From the NCBI GenBank assembly GCA_028279945.1, contig JANQMT010000062.1, positions 1 to 50,653 of the forward strand: 50,653 bases of DNA. The letters run 5' to 3'. The notes beneath the pieces were generated by a model. It searched no databases. It worked only from the letters and a program-made list of their open reading frames with translations, and was not told the origin of the DNA. The DNA is from JAKSCF01 sp028279945. Its GTDB lineage: Bacteria; Bacillota; Clostridia; Peptostreptococcales; JAAYPU01. A program made the position numbers and the translations under genes. This document shows positions 24,511 to 33,569 of this stretch, in pieces (the stretch's first letter is position 1; each line of letters begins with the position of its first letter).

Positions 24511-25742
24511 TTCGATTCACCCCATAAATAATTTAGCAGTGTATCTTTAGATGCATTTTCTATGTCATCGGGGACAACTTGTCCTTTACAAATATAACTG
24601 ATGGGTTTCTCAGTAAAATAACCGGCATTTAAAATATTTCCTGTACTGTAGGTTTCATCAAACTTTGTCAAAACCAAACTATCAAATCCTATTTTTTTAT
24701 AGTTTTGTATGGTTTTTACAAAATCAATATTCTTGGTTACCATACTTAATACCAAATAGGTTTTGATACTATCACACTGCTCCAGATACGATTTCAGCTC
24801 ATTGAGTTGGTGAATGTTTTTATGACTTCTTCCTGTAGAATCAATATAGATCAAATCTTTATCGCTAAAATATCCAATGGCTTCCGGTAAGTCTTCCGGT
24901 GAGAACACCACTTTTACAGGTATTCCTAAAATATTAGCATATATTTTTAATTGTTCTACAGCTCCAATCCTATAGGTATCTATTGTAATCAATCCAATAT
25001 TTTTTTGATTGACCAGAGCCTCATTAGATGCCAGTTTTGCAATGGTTGTCGTTTTTCCCACCCCTGTTGGACCAATAAAAGTTCTGATTCTTCCTCCTAC
25101 ATCTAATACGTTGACCTTTTGATTAAACCGATCTTGTAAAAATTGATTTAACAAATCTTTATGAATATCTTCTAAACTGACCGATTTATCTTTACAATAG
25201 TTTTCAAAGTCTTTAATAACAACACTATGTAAATCCATTTCAAGCATAAGCTCTTTAACCAAATCCAGGCTTTCTTTTTGCATAGGTGCAGAATCATTTT
25301 GCTGTATTAGTTTTTCCACGATACCTTTGATCTGCTGAACCTCTTCCTTAAGCTCAGAATCTGCCTGCTTTTCAATTACGTTATGGCCCGTCGCCTGCAT
25401 GGATGTAGCCGCAACCGTATGTGCCGGTGCAGGATTTGATGGTTGTACAGGAGCAGGCGCCGGTGATTGTACCGGTGGTGGTGTTGGTTCAGGTGGTGCA
25501 GTGGTTACAAACGGTCTTTTTTCTTGAACCTGAGTATCTGTTTTTTTAGTAATGCCATTTACAGGTCGTGCAACAACATCCGTAGCCGCAGTGACTTCAA
25601 GCATCTTTTTTTTAAAAAATCCTAAAGGCCCTTTTTGACGTATTTCACGTTTGCTTACAATGACTGCATCATTGCCAAGCTCTTGTTTAATGAGCACCAT
25701 TGCTTCATACATGTCGTTTACTACATAATTCTTAATGATCAT
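24507..25742 (-). CDS. flhF: Flagellar SRP-type GTPase FlhF
   Basis: GTPase of 411 residues that positions the flagellar export apparatus at the membrane. An N-terminal B domain is followed by a proline-rich linker (about residues 88-112). The NG domain carries GPTGVGKTTTIAKLA near residue 225, DTYRIGAVEQLKIYA near 255 and LTKFDET near 370. Its start overlaps the end of flhA by 11 bases. The proline-rich linker varies between species and is longer than the minimum here. Confidence 0.94.
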   Translation of the reverse strand: MIIKNYVVNDMYEAMVLIKQELGNDAVIVSKREIRQKGPLGFFKKKMLEVTAATDVVARPVNGITKKTDTQVQEKRPFVTTAPPEPTPPPVQSPAPAPVQPSNPAPAHTVAATSMQATGHNVIEKQADSELKEEVQQIKGIVEKLIQQNDSAPMQKESLDLVKELMLEMDLHSVVIKDFENYCKDKSVSLEDIHKDLLNQFLQDRFNQKVNVLDVGGRIRTFIGPTGVGKTTTIAKLASNEALVNQKNIGLITIDTYRIGAVEQLKIYANILGIPVKVVFSPEDLPEAIGYFSDKDLIYIDSTGRSHKNIHQLNELKSYLEQCDSIKTYLVLSMVTKNIDFVKTIQNYKKIGFDSLVLTKFDETYSTGNILNAGYFTEKPISYICKGQVVPDDIENASKDTLLNYLWGESK

Positions 25743-27813
25743 CTACACTCACCATCCCTATCCCTTCAAAATCAATTGAATTCGGTATTTCATTTAAAGA
25801 TAGTACCGCTAACTGCGGAAATGCCATTTCTATTAATTTTTTAAATGCTACCCTTATTCTTGGAGAAGTAATGATAACAGGTTTCATCCCTTGTCCTGAT
25901 TGAAGGATGGCATCAATTTTTTCTAAAATTTTAGTTGTAATGGTTGGGTCAATAGCCGGAAAAGAACCTTGAATCGATTTTTGAATGTTGTCATTAATGT
26001 ATTGTTCCAGTTGAGGATTCACAGTAATGATTTCCAGCTTGTTGTCTCCTCTCACGTATTCTGACACAATGGTTCTCCCCATTTTATTTCGAACATACTC
26101 TGTTAATACTTCCGTGTCTTTAACCCCGGAACCATAGTCTGCCAAAGTTTCCAAAATGGTCAGCAAATCTTTGATGGGCACTCTCTCACGTAAAAGATTT
26201 TGTAAAACCTTTTGTACCTCTCCTAAGGATAATATGTCCGGTATCAATTCTTCTACTACGGCGCTATAATTTTCTCCCATCATGTCAACAAGTTTCTTAA
26301 CCTCTTGTCTTCCAAGCAGTTCATAACCACTGGTTTTCAATATTTCACTTAGATGCGTGACAATAACAGTGGTTGGGTCCACAATGGTATAGCCAAGCAT
26401 TTCGGCTTTGTCTTTTTGACTTTTATCAATCCATACTGCAGGCAGTCCAAAGGCAGGTTCAATGGTTGATTTTCCTTCCATATTGATCTGGTTGCTGCCC
26501 GGGTTCATCACCAGTAATTGATTATAAAAGATTTCTCCTTTTCCTACATCATTACCTCTTATTTTAATAATATATTCATCTGCTTTTAGCTGTAAATTAT
26601 CTCGTATTCGAATGGGGGGTATTAAAATGCCCATTTCAGAAGCGTTTTGTTTTCTAACAGCGGTAATACGCTCTAATAAATCGCCTCCATTTTCGCTTTC
26701 TGCCAGTGGAATCAATCCATAGCCTATTTCTATCTCTATAGGCTCAACATATATGTATCGGCTGACATCTTCCGGTTCTTTATCTGAAGTGCTTTTTTCA
26801 GCTTGATGCAGCTCTTGCTGGGCTGCTGCTATTTCTTTCTGCTTCTTTTCTTCTACCAGAAAGTAGGCTACTATCCCACACATGCCTCCTATAACCATAA
26901 AGGGTATTGTGGGTAACCCGGGTACAAGGGCCAGAATAAATACGACTACAGCCGCCATCCCAATAACTTTAGGAGTAGACAACAATTGCTGGGTCAATTC
27001 ACTGCCAAAGCTGGTAGGCGAAGCCGAACGGGTAACCAGTATACCGGAAGCCGTCGAAATCAAAAGTGCCGGCACTTGACTCACCAGACCGTCTCCTATG
27101 GTTAGGATCCCAAACTGTTGTACCGCATCCAATACAGGCATACCCTTTTGCCAAGCGAAAATCATGATACCACCGATGAAGTTTACAAAAACGATTACAA
27201 TGCCTGCAATGGCATCCCCTTTAACAAACTTACTGGCACCATCCATAGCACCGTAAAAATCTGCTTCTAACTGTAAGTTTTCTCTTCGGATACGTGCTTG
27301 ATTATCATCAATGACGCCGGCATTTAAATCAGCGTCAATGCTCATTTGTTTACCGGGCATAGCATCCAAAGTAAATCTGGCTGCTACTTCAGCAACTCTG
27401 CCTGCCCCATTGGTAATCACAATAAATTGAACGACTACAATAATAATAAATAAAATTGCTCCAACAATATAATTGTCTCTTGCTACAAAAGAACCGAATG
27501 CAGAAATAACCTCTCCGGCTTTTCCTTCGCTCAGTATCAATCGTGTTGAAGACATATTCAGCGCTAGACGAAAGAGAGTGGTCACCAATAAAAGTGTTGG
27601 AAATACAGAGAACTCCAATATGTTTTTTGTAAACATGGTTAATAACATAATAATAATGGCCAATGTAATATTGAAGGTCAAAAATATATCCAAAACATTG
27701 GGGTGCAGAGGTAAAATAATCATGGCAACAATTCCTACGACACCCAAAGCTGCTATTATATCCATATTCTTTGTTATGCCACTCAAAATTCCTGTATTCT
27801 GATTCGCCATCAT
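25732..27813 (-). CDS. flhA: Flagellar export gate protein FlhA
   Basis: Largest membrane protein of the type III flagellar export gate, 693 residues. About eight spans occupy residues of about 18-330. The conserved cytoplasmic FHIPEP-type loop, SIDADLNAGVIDDNQARIRRE, is near 165-190, and a large soluble C-terminal domain that docks chaperone-cargo complexes follows. I chose the ATG at 27813, which has AAAGG upstream; an in-frame TTG precedes it by 6 bases. It overlaps flhF. Confidence 0.96.
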   Translation of the reverse strand: MMANQNTGILSGITKNMDIIAALGVVGIVAMIILPLHPNVLDIFLTFNITLAIIIMLLTMFTKNILEFSVFPTLLLVTTLFRLALNMSSTRLILSEGKAGEVISAFGSFVARDNYIVGAILFIIIVVVQFIVITNGAGRVAEVAARFTLDAMPGKQMSIDADLNAGVIDDNQARIRRENLQLEADFYGAMDGASKFVKGDAIAGIVIVFVNFIGGIMIFAWQKGMPVLDAVQQFGILTIGDGLVSQVPALLISTASGILVTRSASPTSFGSELTQQLLSTPKVIGMAAVVVFILALVPGLPTIPFMVIGGMCGIVAYFLVEEKKQKEIAAAQQELHQAEKSTSDKEPEDVSRYIYVEPIEIEIGYGLIPLAESENGGDLLERITAVRKQNASEMGILIPPIRIRDNLQLKADEYIIKIRGNDVGKGEIFYNQLLVMNPGSNQINMEGKSTIEPAFGLPAVWIDKSQKDKAEMLGYTIVDPTTVIVTHLSEILKTSGYELLGRQEVKKLVDMMGENYSAVVEELIPDILSLGEVQKVLQNLLRERVPIKDLLTILETLADYGSGVKDTEVLTEYVRNKMGRTIVSEYVRGDNKLEIITVNPQLEQYINDNIQKSIQGSFPAIDPTITTKILEKIDAILQSGQGMKPVIITSPRIRVAFKKLIEMAFPQLAVLSLNEIPNSIDFEGIGMVSVDDH

Positions 27814-27832
27814 CTTCAACCTTTCAAGTTAA

Positions 27833-29014
27833 TTATCTTCTTTTCTTTATTTTCATTACGATTGCCAATATTTCTGCAACTGCTTGATAAAGTGACGGTG
27901 GAACTTCTTCCCCTATGTCCACTTGTTTATATAAAACCTGTGCTAAAGGTTTGTTTTCAATAATCGGGATATCATTGTCTTTTGCGATTTCTCTTATTTT
28001 TCCTGCTGTATAATCTGCTCCTTTGCCGACCAATACAGGTATTTCATCTACATTTTCTTCATACCTTAATGCGATAGCCAGATGCGTGGGATTGGTGATT
28101 ACAACGGTTGCATCCGAAACTTCTGCCATCATCCGATTCATAGACATTTGTCTCTGTTTCTGCCTTCGCATGGAGCGAATCATAGGGTCCCCTTCAGCCT
28201 GCTTCCACTCTTCTTTTACCTCATGTTTGGTCATGCGCAGCCTTTTCTTATAGTCATATCTTTGAAAAACATAATCAATAATGCCTAAAAGCAGCATAAC
28301 CGCTATAACTCTCACAATAAGGTGAAATATCAAGTCTTTTATGAAAGCAAATACTCCAAATACACCTACTCCGGATACCGATAATATTTTATCTATATTG
28401 TCTTTTACAAATCCAAAAGCTACAACGCCAATTAATATAAATTTAAGTAAAGTTTTGATTAAATTAAAAATGGCTCTTTTTGAAAACAAGTTTTTAAACC
28501 CTTCTATTGGGTTCAATTTATTTAAGCTGGGTTTAAGCGGTTCTAAAGAAAATAAAAAGCCTGATTGAATTAAATTGGCCGTGATCCCCATAGCCATCAC
28601 AACAACAAAGGTAATACCCGTAATTCTAAAGAAGTAATATAAATAAACACTGAATAAACTTTGAAGATTGCTGTCATTTAAAGGATACTTGATGTACTCC
28701 GTAAAATTGACATATAAAAATTCACATACTTTCTCTATAGAGCTGTTTGCGATCAAAGTCATCAGTATGGCACAAATAAGCAAAATAATTGCTGCATTTA
28801 AGTCCTGACTCTTGGCAACTTGACCTTTTTTCTTGGATTCAGATAACTTTTTAGGCGTTGGCTGCTCTGTTTTTTCTCCGGCTTCGGCAAAGTTAAACAT
28901 CTGAGCTGCGATACAATCTTGATACACCGTATATGAAGGAAAGACTTGCAACTGCTGTGTACTAAAAAACACTATACCTGCGCTTAATGCGATCAATAAT
29001 ACCATCCATTCCAT
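27833..29014 (-). CDS. flhB: Flagellar export switch protein FlhB with N-terminal extension
   Basis: Export-gate protein that switches secretion from rod/hook to filament substrates after self-cleavage. The cleavage motif NPTH is present in VVITNPTHLAIALRYEENV. The usual start of the family, EKTEQPTPKKLSESKKKGQV, begins about 46 residues into this frame. The extra N-terminus contains a hydrophobic segment (MVLLIALSAGIVFF). The upstream ATG at 29014 has AAGGGG at good distance, while the internal ATG at 28900 has no clear site, so the extension is probably translated. The gene follows fliR by 13 bases. Confidence 0.92.
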   Translation of the reverse strand: MEWMVLLIALSAGIVFFSTQQLQVFPSYTVYQDCIAAQMFNFAEAGEKTEQPTPKKLSESKKKGQVAKSQDLNAAIILLICAILMTLIANSSIEKVCEFLYVNFTEYIKYPLNDSNLQSLFSVYLYYFFRITGITFVVVMAMGITANLIQSGFLFSLEPLKPSLNKLNPIEGFKNLFSKRAIFNLIKTLLKFILIGVVAFGFVKDNIDKILSVSGVGVFGVFAFIKDLIFHLIVRVIAVMLLLGIIDYVFQRYDYKKRLRMTKHEVKEEWKQAEGDPMIRSMRRQKQRQMSMNRMMAEVSDATVVITNPTHLAIALRYEENVDEIPVLVGKGADYTAGKIREIAKDNDIPIIENKPLAQVLYKQVDIGEEVPPSLYQAVAEILAIVMKIKKRR

Positions 29015-29027
29015 ACAAGCAGCCCCT

Positions 29028-29789
29028 TCATCCTAACCATTGCATTAATTGATTCATGGTCTTTGGCACGTCCTCTATAACTGAAACCATTAAATTAGCC
29101 ACTACCGGCAGCAGCAATAAAAAAGCAAATAAACTGACCAATACTTTAAATGGCAATCCTATAATAAAAACATTCAGCTGAGGCACCGTACGTGCAATAA
29201 GTCCCATAACCACATCGGACATAAAAGCTACGATTATGATAGGAATACCTATCTGAAAAGCGATTAAAAAGCTTCTTGAGAAGATATAACCCACATCCAT
29301 TAAATTGATTTGTTCAAAACTGGCTAAACCAATAGGTACCAATGTAAAACTGTCCGTAATGGCTTTAAGTATGTAATGGTGACCATCAATAGTAAAAAAA
29401 ATCACTAATCCAATCCAGTTGTAAACCCTTCCAAACAAAGAGGTGGAGCTCTGTGTTGCAGGATCAAATATTGCTGACATTGCAAAACCCAGTTGAATAT
29501 CTGTCATCTGTCCTGCCATTTGAATGGCTCTGAATATTAACGTTGTTATAAACCCCATAAACAAACCCATACTGACTTCTTTTATTAAAATGAGATAGAA
29601 CATCAAGGGTCCGGTAATGTAAATATTGGATTTGGGCAATATCATGAATACAATGATTGCCAAAATCAGCGAAAAACCTATTTTTAAAATCGTAGGTATT
29701 GACCGCATTGACAAAAATGGGCTTGCAGTCAAAAAACTAGCAATTCTACATATCACTAAAAAGAAGATTTCAAAATCCAAAATAGACAT
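29028..29789 (-). CDS. fliR: Flagellar export protein FliR
   Basis: Integral membrane component of the export gate core with FliP and FliQ, 253 residues and about six spans. It contains GFAMSAIFDPATQSSTSLFG near residue 100 and GLIARTVPQLNVFIIGLPFK near 200, typical of FliR. It sits between fliQ and flhB. In some clostridia fliR and flhB are fused; here they are separate, 13 bases apart. AAGGT precedes the ATG. Confidence 0.95.
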   Translation of the reverse strand: MSILDFEIFFLVICRIASFLTASPFLSMRSIPTILKIGFSLILAIIVFMILPKSNIYITGPLMFYLILIKEVSMGLFMGFITTLIFRAIQMAGQMTDIQLGFAMSAIFDPATQSSTSLFGRVYNWIGLVIFFTIDGHHYILKAITDSFTLVPIGLASFEQINLMDVGYIFSRSFLIAFQIGIPIIIVAFMSDVVMGLIARTVPQLNVFIIGLPFKVLVSLFAFLLLLPVVANLMVSVIEDVPKTMNQLMQWLG

Positions 29790-29794
29790 AATGA

Positions 29795-30064
29795 TTACCT
29801 TAATACGTTTGCAATATTATTAAACATTTCTTCTGCAAAAGCTTGCAGCTTTGCCAAAAAGAAAGGCAGCATCAATAGGATAAACACAAATACCGCAACA
29901 ATCTTAGGGACAAATGTCAGGGTCTGCTCTTGAACCTGAGTGGTGGCTTGTAAAACGCTGATGATCAGTCCTACCACTAAGGCCACAGCCATAACCGGTC
30001 CCGCAACATACAGAACGGTTAAAACCGCATCCCTTGCAATTCCTACAACCATTGATTGACTCAT
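29795..30064 (-). CDS. fliQ: Flagellar export protein FliQ
   Basis: Two-span membrane protein of 89 residues, part of the FliPQR export gate helix assembly. Spans lie at about 14-40 and 50-73. The loop ISVLQATTQVQEQTLTFVPK between them is the strongly conserved family segment. The gene lies 10 bases after fliP and 5 bases before fliR. Confidence 0.96.
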   Translation of the reverse strand: MSQSMVVGIARDAVLTVLYVAGPVMAVALVVGLIISVLQATTQVQEQTLTFVPKIVAVFVFILLMLPFFLAKLQAFAEEMFNNIANVLR

Positions 30065-30074
30065 AAATCATCAC

Positions 30075-30836
30075 CTACACAAAGCTTTCAACAAGAGATT
30101 TAACCAATAAGTGCCATCCATCTACCATTACAAAAAGAAGCAGTTTGAAAGGCAGCGCGATCATTACCGGGGGCAGCATAAACATTCCCATGGACATCAG
30201 TATGCTTGCTACAATCAAGTCGATGACAATAAAGGGCATAAAGATCATAAAGCCCATCTGAAATGCTGTCTTTAGCTCGCTGATCACAAAGGCCGGAACC
30301 AGTACCGAAAAGGGCGTTTCCATTCTGTCCTCCGGCAGCTCTTCTTCGGATATATTAAAAAACAGAGCTAAGTCTTTTTCTCTTGTTTGATTCAACATAA
30401 ATTTTTTAATGGGCTCGGACCCAATTTCAATGGCCTCTTCTTGGGTAATCTGTCCTTCTAAATAAGGGTCAATGGCGTGACTGATAACGTCGGTGTATAC
30501 AGGCCTCATAATAAAGATGGTCAAAATAACCGCCAAACCTACCAGCACTTGATTAGGAGGTATCTGTTGAGCCCCCATAGCATTTCTTGTAAAAGAAAGT
30601 ACAATGACGATTCTTGTAAAGGAAGTCATTAAGATTAATATGGACGGTACTAAAGTCAAAACGGTTAGTAGCATTAAGATTCTAATGCTGTCGACATAAT
30701 CCTCAGGGGTCTCGGCTTCTCCAACCTCTATACCCACCTTTGGAATAGGAAGCTGAAAACTCTCTGCATATACGATTGTTGATGATAAAATGATCAAGAC
30801 TACAAGTATAATCACGACTCTAGCTGCGTTTTTCAT
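30075..30836 (-). CDS. fliP: Flagellar export protein FliP
   Basis: Core gate protein of 253 residues. It begins with a cleavable-type signal segment (VVIILVVLIILSSTIVYAES), normal for FliP. The family motifs TSFTRIVIVLSFTRNAMGAQQIPPNQVLVGLA (about 85-117) and the C-terminal MGMFMLPPVMIALPFKLLLFV region are clear. It is preceded by fliO and followed by fliQ. Confidence 0.96.
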   Translation of the reverse strand: MKNAARVVIILVVLIILSSTIVYAESFQLPIPKVGIEVGEAETPEDYVDSIRILMLLTVLTLVPSILILMTSFTRIVIVLSFTRNAMGAQQIPPNQVLVGLAVILTIFIMRPVYTDVISHAIDPYLEGQITQEEAIEIGSEPIKKFMLNQTREKDLALFFNISEEELPEDRMETPFSVLVPAFVISELKTAFQMGFMIFMPFIVIDLIVASILMSMGMFMLPPVMIALPFKLLLFVMVDGWHLLVKSLVESFV

Positions 30837-30845
30837 TCCTATCCC

Positions 30846-31208
30846 CTATCTTCCTTTATAAGCCTTTATTTTTTCAATCCATTTTGGAAGTTGATCTGTT
30901 TTCCATTTTGGTTCTTGTACTTCTTGAATGTCTTCTATTTCTTCTGCTGATAATTCTGATATGGTCTCAACTTTTTGATCGGATACTCCCAGAACATAAT
31001 ACTTTTGACCGACTTTCACAATACTTATTGCAACCTTATGATATATGGGAACGGTTTCGATGACTTTTATGTTGGTGCTTTTTTTCATGTTGTTCATATA
31101 GCTTCTGCTCAGCTTTAAAGACATATAGGCCAATATCAGTACAATGGGTAATGCTACAATAATTTTAAGCCAGCTCATTATTAGATCATATGCTCCCAAA
31201 TATCTCAC
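30846..31208 (-). CDS. fliO: Flagellar assembly protein FliO
   Basis: Small membrane protein that helps assemble FliP. One span at about residues 14-34 is followed by a short cytoplasmic domain with IKVIETVPIYHKVAISIVKVGQKYYVLGV, the FliO signature. The start is uncertain: GTG at 31208 lacks a good ribosome binding site, and ATG ten codons later (31178) has a distant GGGAG. The gene directly follows fliL; fliM, fliN/Y and cheY, which usually lie here, are absent. Confidence 0.85.
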   Translation of the reverse strand: MRYLGAYDLIMSWLKIIVALPIVLILAYMSLKLSRSYMNNMKKSTNIKVIETVPIYHKVAISIVKVGQKYYVLGVSDQKVETISELSAEEIEDIQEVQEPKWKTDQLPKWIEKIKAYKGR

Positions 31209-31214
31209 TCATTT

Positions 31215-31700
31215 CTATTGGATAATGTATTCCGTGTAATAAACATTCATTTCTATATCCGGCTCAAACAAAGTATTGATATTTTCAACCAGTTCATTTT
31301 TCACCTTATCCTCATATTCTACAGAAGAAAGTATTTCAATATCTTTGCTTCTTAATGTGGTGATGACAATATCTCTGATCTGATACTGCTTATTTTCAAG
31401 CTTTTTGACATCTCTTTTGTTGACACACCCTAAAGCAAGGGTTACTTTCAGATATCTCCTAGAAGAATTTTGGGTTTTTAGATTAACGATAAATCCTTCC
31501 AACGAAAACATGGTTTCTTTCAACTCTACTTCTGCAGCAGTCTCAGCATCTTTAGGTTCAAAGAAAAAGCTTTTTGTAAAAAATGCGTAGCCTACAAAGC
31601 CTCCGCCTAATAAAACAATGATTAATAAAATAATCAAAATGGGCTTAATAGGGTTTTTCTTTTTAGGCTCTTCCGGTACCGCAACGTCTTGTCCCGCCAT
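31215..31700 (-). CDS. fliL: Flagellar basal body-associated protein FliL
   Basis: 161-residue inner-membrane protein that stabilises the stator around the motor. One membrane segment lies at about residues 18-40. The periplasmic-side FliL domain follows, with LEGFIVNLKTQNSSRRYLKVTLALG and a C-terminal TLFEPDIEMNVYYTEYIIQ. AAAGGAGGCAG precedes the ATG. It lies 26 bases after motB. Confidence 0.92.
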   Translation of the reverse strand: MAGQDVAVPEEPKKKNPIKPILIILLIIVLLGGGFVGYAFFTKSFFFEPKDAETAAEVELKETMFSLEGFIVNLKTQNSSRRYLKVTLALGCVNKRDVKKLENKQYQIRDIVITTLRSKDIEILSSVEYEDKVKNELVENINTLFEPDIEMNVYYTEYIIQ

Positions 31701-31726
31701 TGCTTTCTGCCTCCTTTTGAATAGTT

Positions 31727-32461
31727 CTATAATTTATACTCCGAATCATACACCAACAAAAGAATATTAACTCTCCTATTTGCCGCTTTTCCTGCATAGG
31801 TGTCGTTTGATTCTAAAGGTCTGTATTCTCCATATCCTGTAGCACTAATCCTAGTAGGATCAGCGCCTTTTATCTCAACAAAATATCTTAATACATTAAC
31901 AGCACGAGTTGTAGATAATTCCCAGTTGGTTGGAAATTGATAAGTATTAATAGGGAGATTATCCGTATGGCCTTCTATAACAATGTCCTTATCTATTTCT
32001 TCAAATAATAAGGATAATTTATCTAAGATGATTTTGCTTTCCGGCTTTATATCTGCTTTTCCTAAGTCAAATAATACCCTTTCTTTGATGTCAATCACTA
32101 CACCTCGGGCATCTGCTTTGACTGAAACCTGTGCACTTAGATTGTGCTCCTCAACATAGTTCTTAACCTTTTCAAAAACTTCTCTTATTTCACTTTCCAG
32201 TTCCGACACATCCGGTGCAGGGATTGGCGTAGGAATAGGGTTGTCTGCAGGAAGATCATCTTCAAAAATAGTTGTACTGGTTTCTCCCATTAAAACAGAC
32301 TGTAATGCAATGGCCATATTTTTAAATTTTACAGCATCCAGCTCTGAAAAAGAAAACAACAATACAAAAAATGTCAGCAATAATGTCATGAGGTCTGAAA
32401 ATGTTGTAACCCATGTTGGCGCTCTTCCCTTAGGGTCTTTGTTAAATTGTTTTCTGGGCAT
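31727..32461 (-). CDS. motB: Flagellar motor stator protein MotB
   Basis: Stator subunit of 244 residues. A basic N-terminus is followed by one span with the proton- or sodium-binding aspartate in TTFSDLMTLLLTFFVLLFS. A plug/linker region follows, then an OmpA-like peptidoglycan-binding domain (about 120-235) with IEGHTDNLPIN, NWELSTTRAVNVLRY and NRRVNILL. It begins one base pair away from the motA stop, so the pair is coupled. Which ion drives it cannot be decided here. Confidence 0.95.
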   Translation of the reverse strand: MPRKQFNKDPKGRAPTWVTTFSDLMTLLLTFFVLLFSFSELDAVKFKNMAIALQSVLMGETSTTIFEDDLPADNPIPTPIPAPDVSELESEIREVFEKVKNYVEEHNLSAQVSVKADARGVVIDIKERVLFDLGKADIKPESKIILDKLSLLFEEIDKDIVIEGHTDNLPINTYQFPTNWELSTTRAVNVLRYFVEIKGADPTRISATGYGEYRPLESNDTYAGKAANRRVNILLLVYDSEYKL

Positions 32462-33253
32462 CTAACTCACCTTTTTTGTTACCTGCTCCTCTTTGTTTCT
32501 GTCGGTGGGAGGCAGGTAAGTCATCAGTTTTTCCTCTATAATTCTTGGGTTAACACCTGATTGAATAGATAAAACCCCTTCAATCACCATTTCTTTGGTA
32601 AAGACTTCTTCTCCCGTTTGGATCTGGAGTTTATTTCCAATAGGGATAAAGATAATATTTGCAGCTAGTGACCCATACAAAGTAGTAATCAATGCAGTGG
32701 CCATACCAATCCCGATACCTGCTGCATCTGTTAGATCGCTTAACATGATAATTAAGCCAATCAGCGTTCCTACCATTCCAAATGCAGGTGCGTATTCTCC
32801 CCATTTCATAAATATTTCATGACCATAACTATGTCTTTTTTGAATGGAATAAAGCTCAAACTCTAATATTTCTTTAATGCTTTCAGGCTCCACACCGTCT
32901 ATGACCATCTGCATACCTTTTACAACAAACTCATCATCAATTTCTGCCAGCTCATCTTCTAAGGCCAGCAAGCCCTCAGAACGAGCCTTTCTTGCTAAAT
33001 CAGAAAACAGCAGTACCAATTCTTTTCTGGACTGAGACGGCTCAACAAAAGCTTGTCTGGCTGCTTTTGGTGCACCCAGCAATACATCTAATGGAAAGGT
33101 AGTTAACAAAGCACAAAATGATCCTGCAATCGTAATAATAAAAGAGCCCAAGTTCAAGAAAAGCATTACGTTCCCGCCCAATGCAATGGTTCCGCCAATG
33201 AGGACAAAAGCTGCTATAATAGCCAGAAAAGGAACAGGATTTGTTTTATTCAT
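32462..33253 (-). CDS. motA: Flagellar motor stator protein MotA
   Basis: Four-span stator protein of 263 residues. Spans lie at about 7-25, 31-50, 150-170 and 185-205. The cytoplasmic loop carries the charged residues that contact FliG (SRKELVLLFSDLARKARSEGLLALEDELAEIDDEFVVKGMQ region). WGEYAPAFGMVGTLIGLI is the conserved third-span motif. Its ATG overlaps the flbD end by 8 bases with GGAGGT upstream. Confidence 0.95.
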   Translation of the reverse strand: MNKTNPVPFLAIIAAFVLIGGTIALGGNVMLFLNLGSFIITIAGSFCALLTTFPLDVLLGAPKAARQAFVEPSQSRKELVLLFSDLARKARSEGLLALEDELAEIDDEFVVKGMQMVIDGVEPESIKEILEFELYSIQKRHSYGHEIFMKWGEYAPAFGMVGTLIGLIIMLSDLTDAAGIGIGMATALITTLYGSLAANIIFIPIGNKLQIQTGEEVFTKEMVIEGVLSIQSGVNPRIIEEKLMTYLPPTDRNKEEQVTKKVS

Positions 33254-33449
33254 GTCTTACCTCCATTACTCCATTTATTTTTCTCTTATATTCTATATAT
33301 CTATCTACGACTGTATCGGCATCTTCACTGACTCTTAGCTTCTTCCCGTTGACCAGCGTGATCATTGTATCAGGAATTTCCTCTACACGTTCTATTAAAT
33401 CTGCACTCAGGAAAAATTTCTCTCCTTGTAATGATGTTAATTGAATCAT
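33246..33449 (-). CDS. flbD: FlbD family flagellar protein
   Basis: Small protein of 67 residues (MIQLTSLQGEKFFLSADLIE...) conserved between flgE and motA in Firmicutes. Its family is named FlbD but its biochemical role is not established; it is unrelated to the Caulobacter regulator of that name. The ATG at 33449 has AAAGGAG upstream; reading further upstream adds 12 residues without a start signal. It overlaps motA by 8 bases. Confidence 0.88.
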   Translation of the reverse strand: MIQLTSLQGEKFFLSADLIERVEEIPDTMITLVNGKKLRVSEDADTVVDRYIEYKRKINGVMEVRHE

Positions 33450-33528
33450 ATTACTACTCCTTTGTAGGTATTTCCAATCTACCATCTATCTAGACTGTGT
33501 TCCTATACAGGATACCAGCTATATGGAA

Positions 33529-33558
33529 TTTGGAGATAGATTTTACTCTATCTCCAAA
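33529..33558. promoter_or_regulatory. Stable hairpin between flgE and flbD
   Basis: TTTGGAGATAGA and TCTATCTCCAAA form a perfect 12-base-pair stem with a 6-base loop, 12 bases after the flgE stop codon. No T run follows on the minus strand, so it is not a standard terminator. It may protect the flgE message from 3' decay or mark an RNA processing point. Confidence 0.6.
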
Positions 33559-33569
33559 AGAAAAACAAC

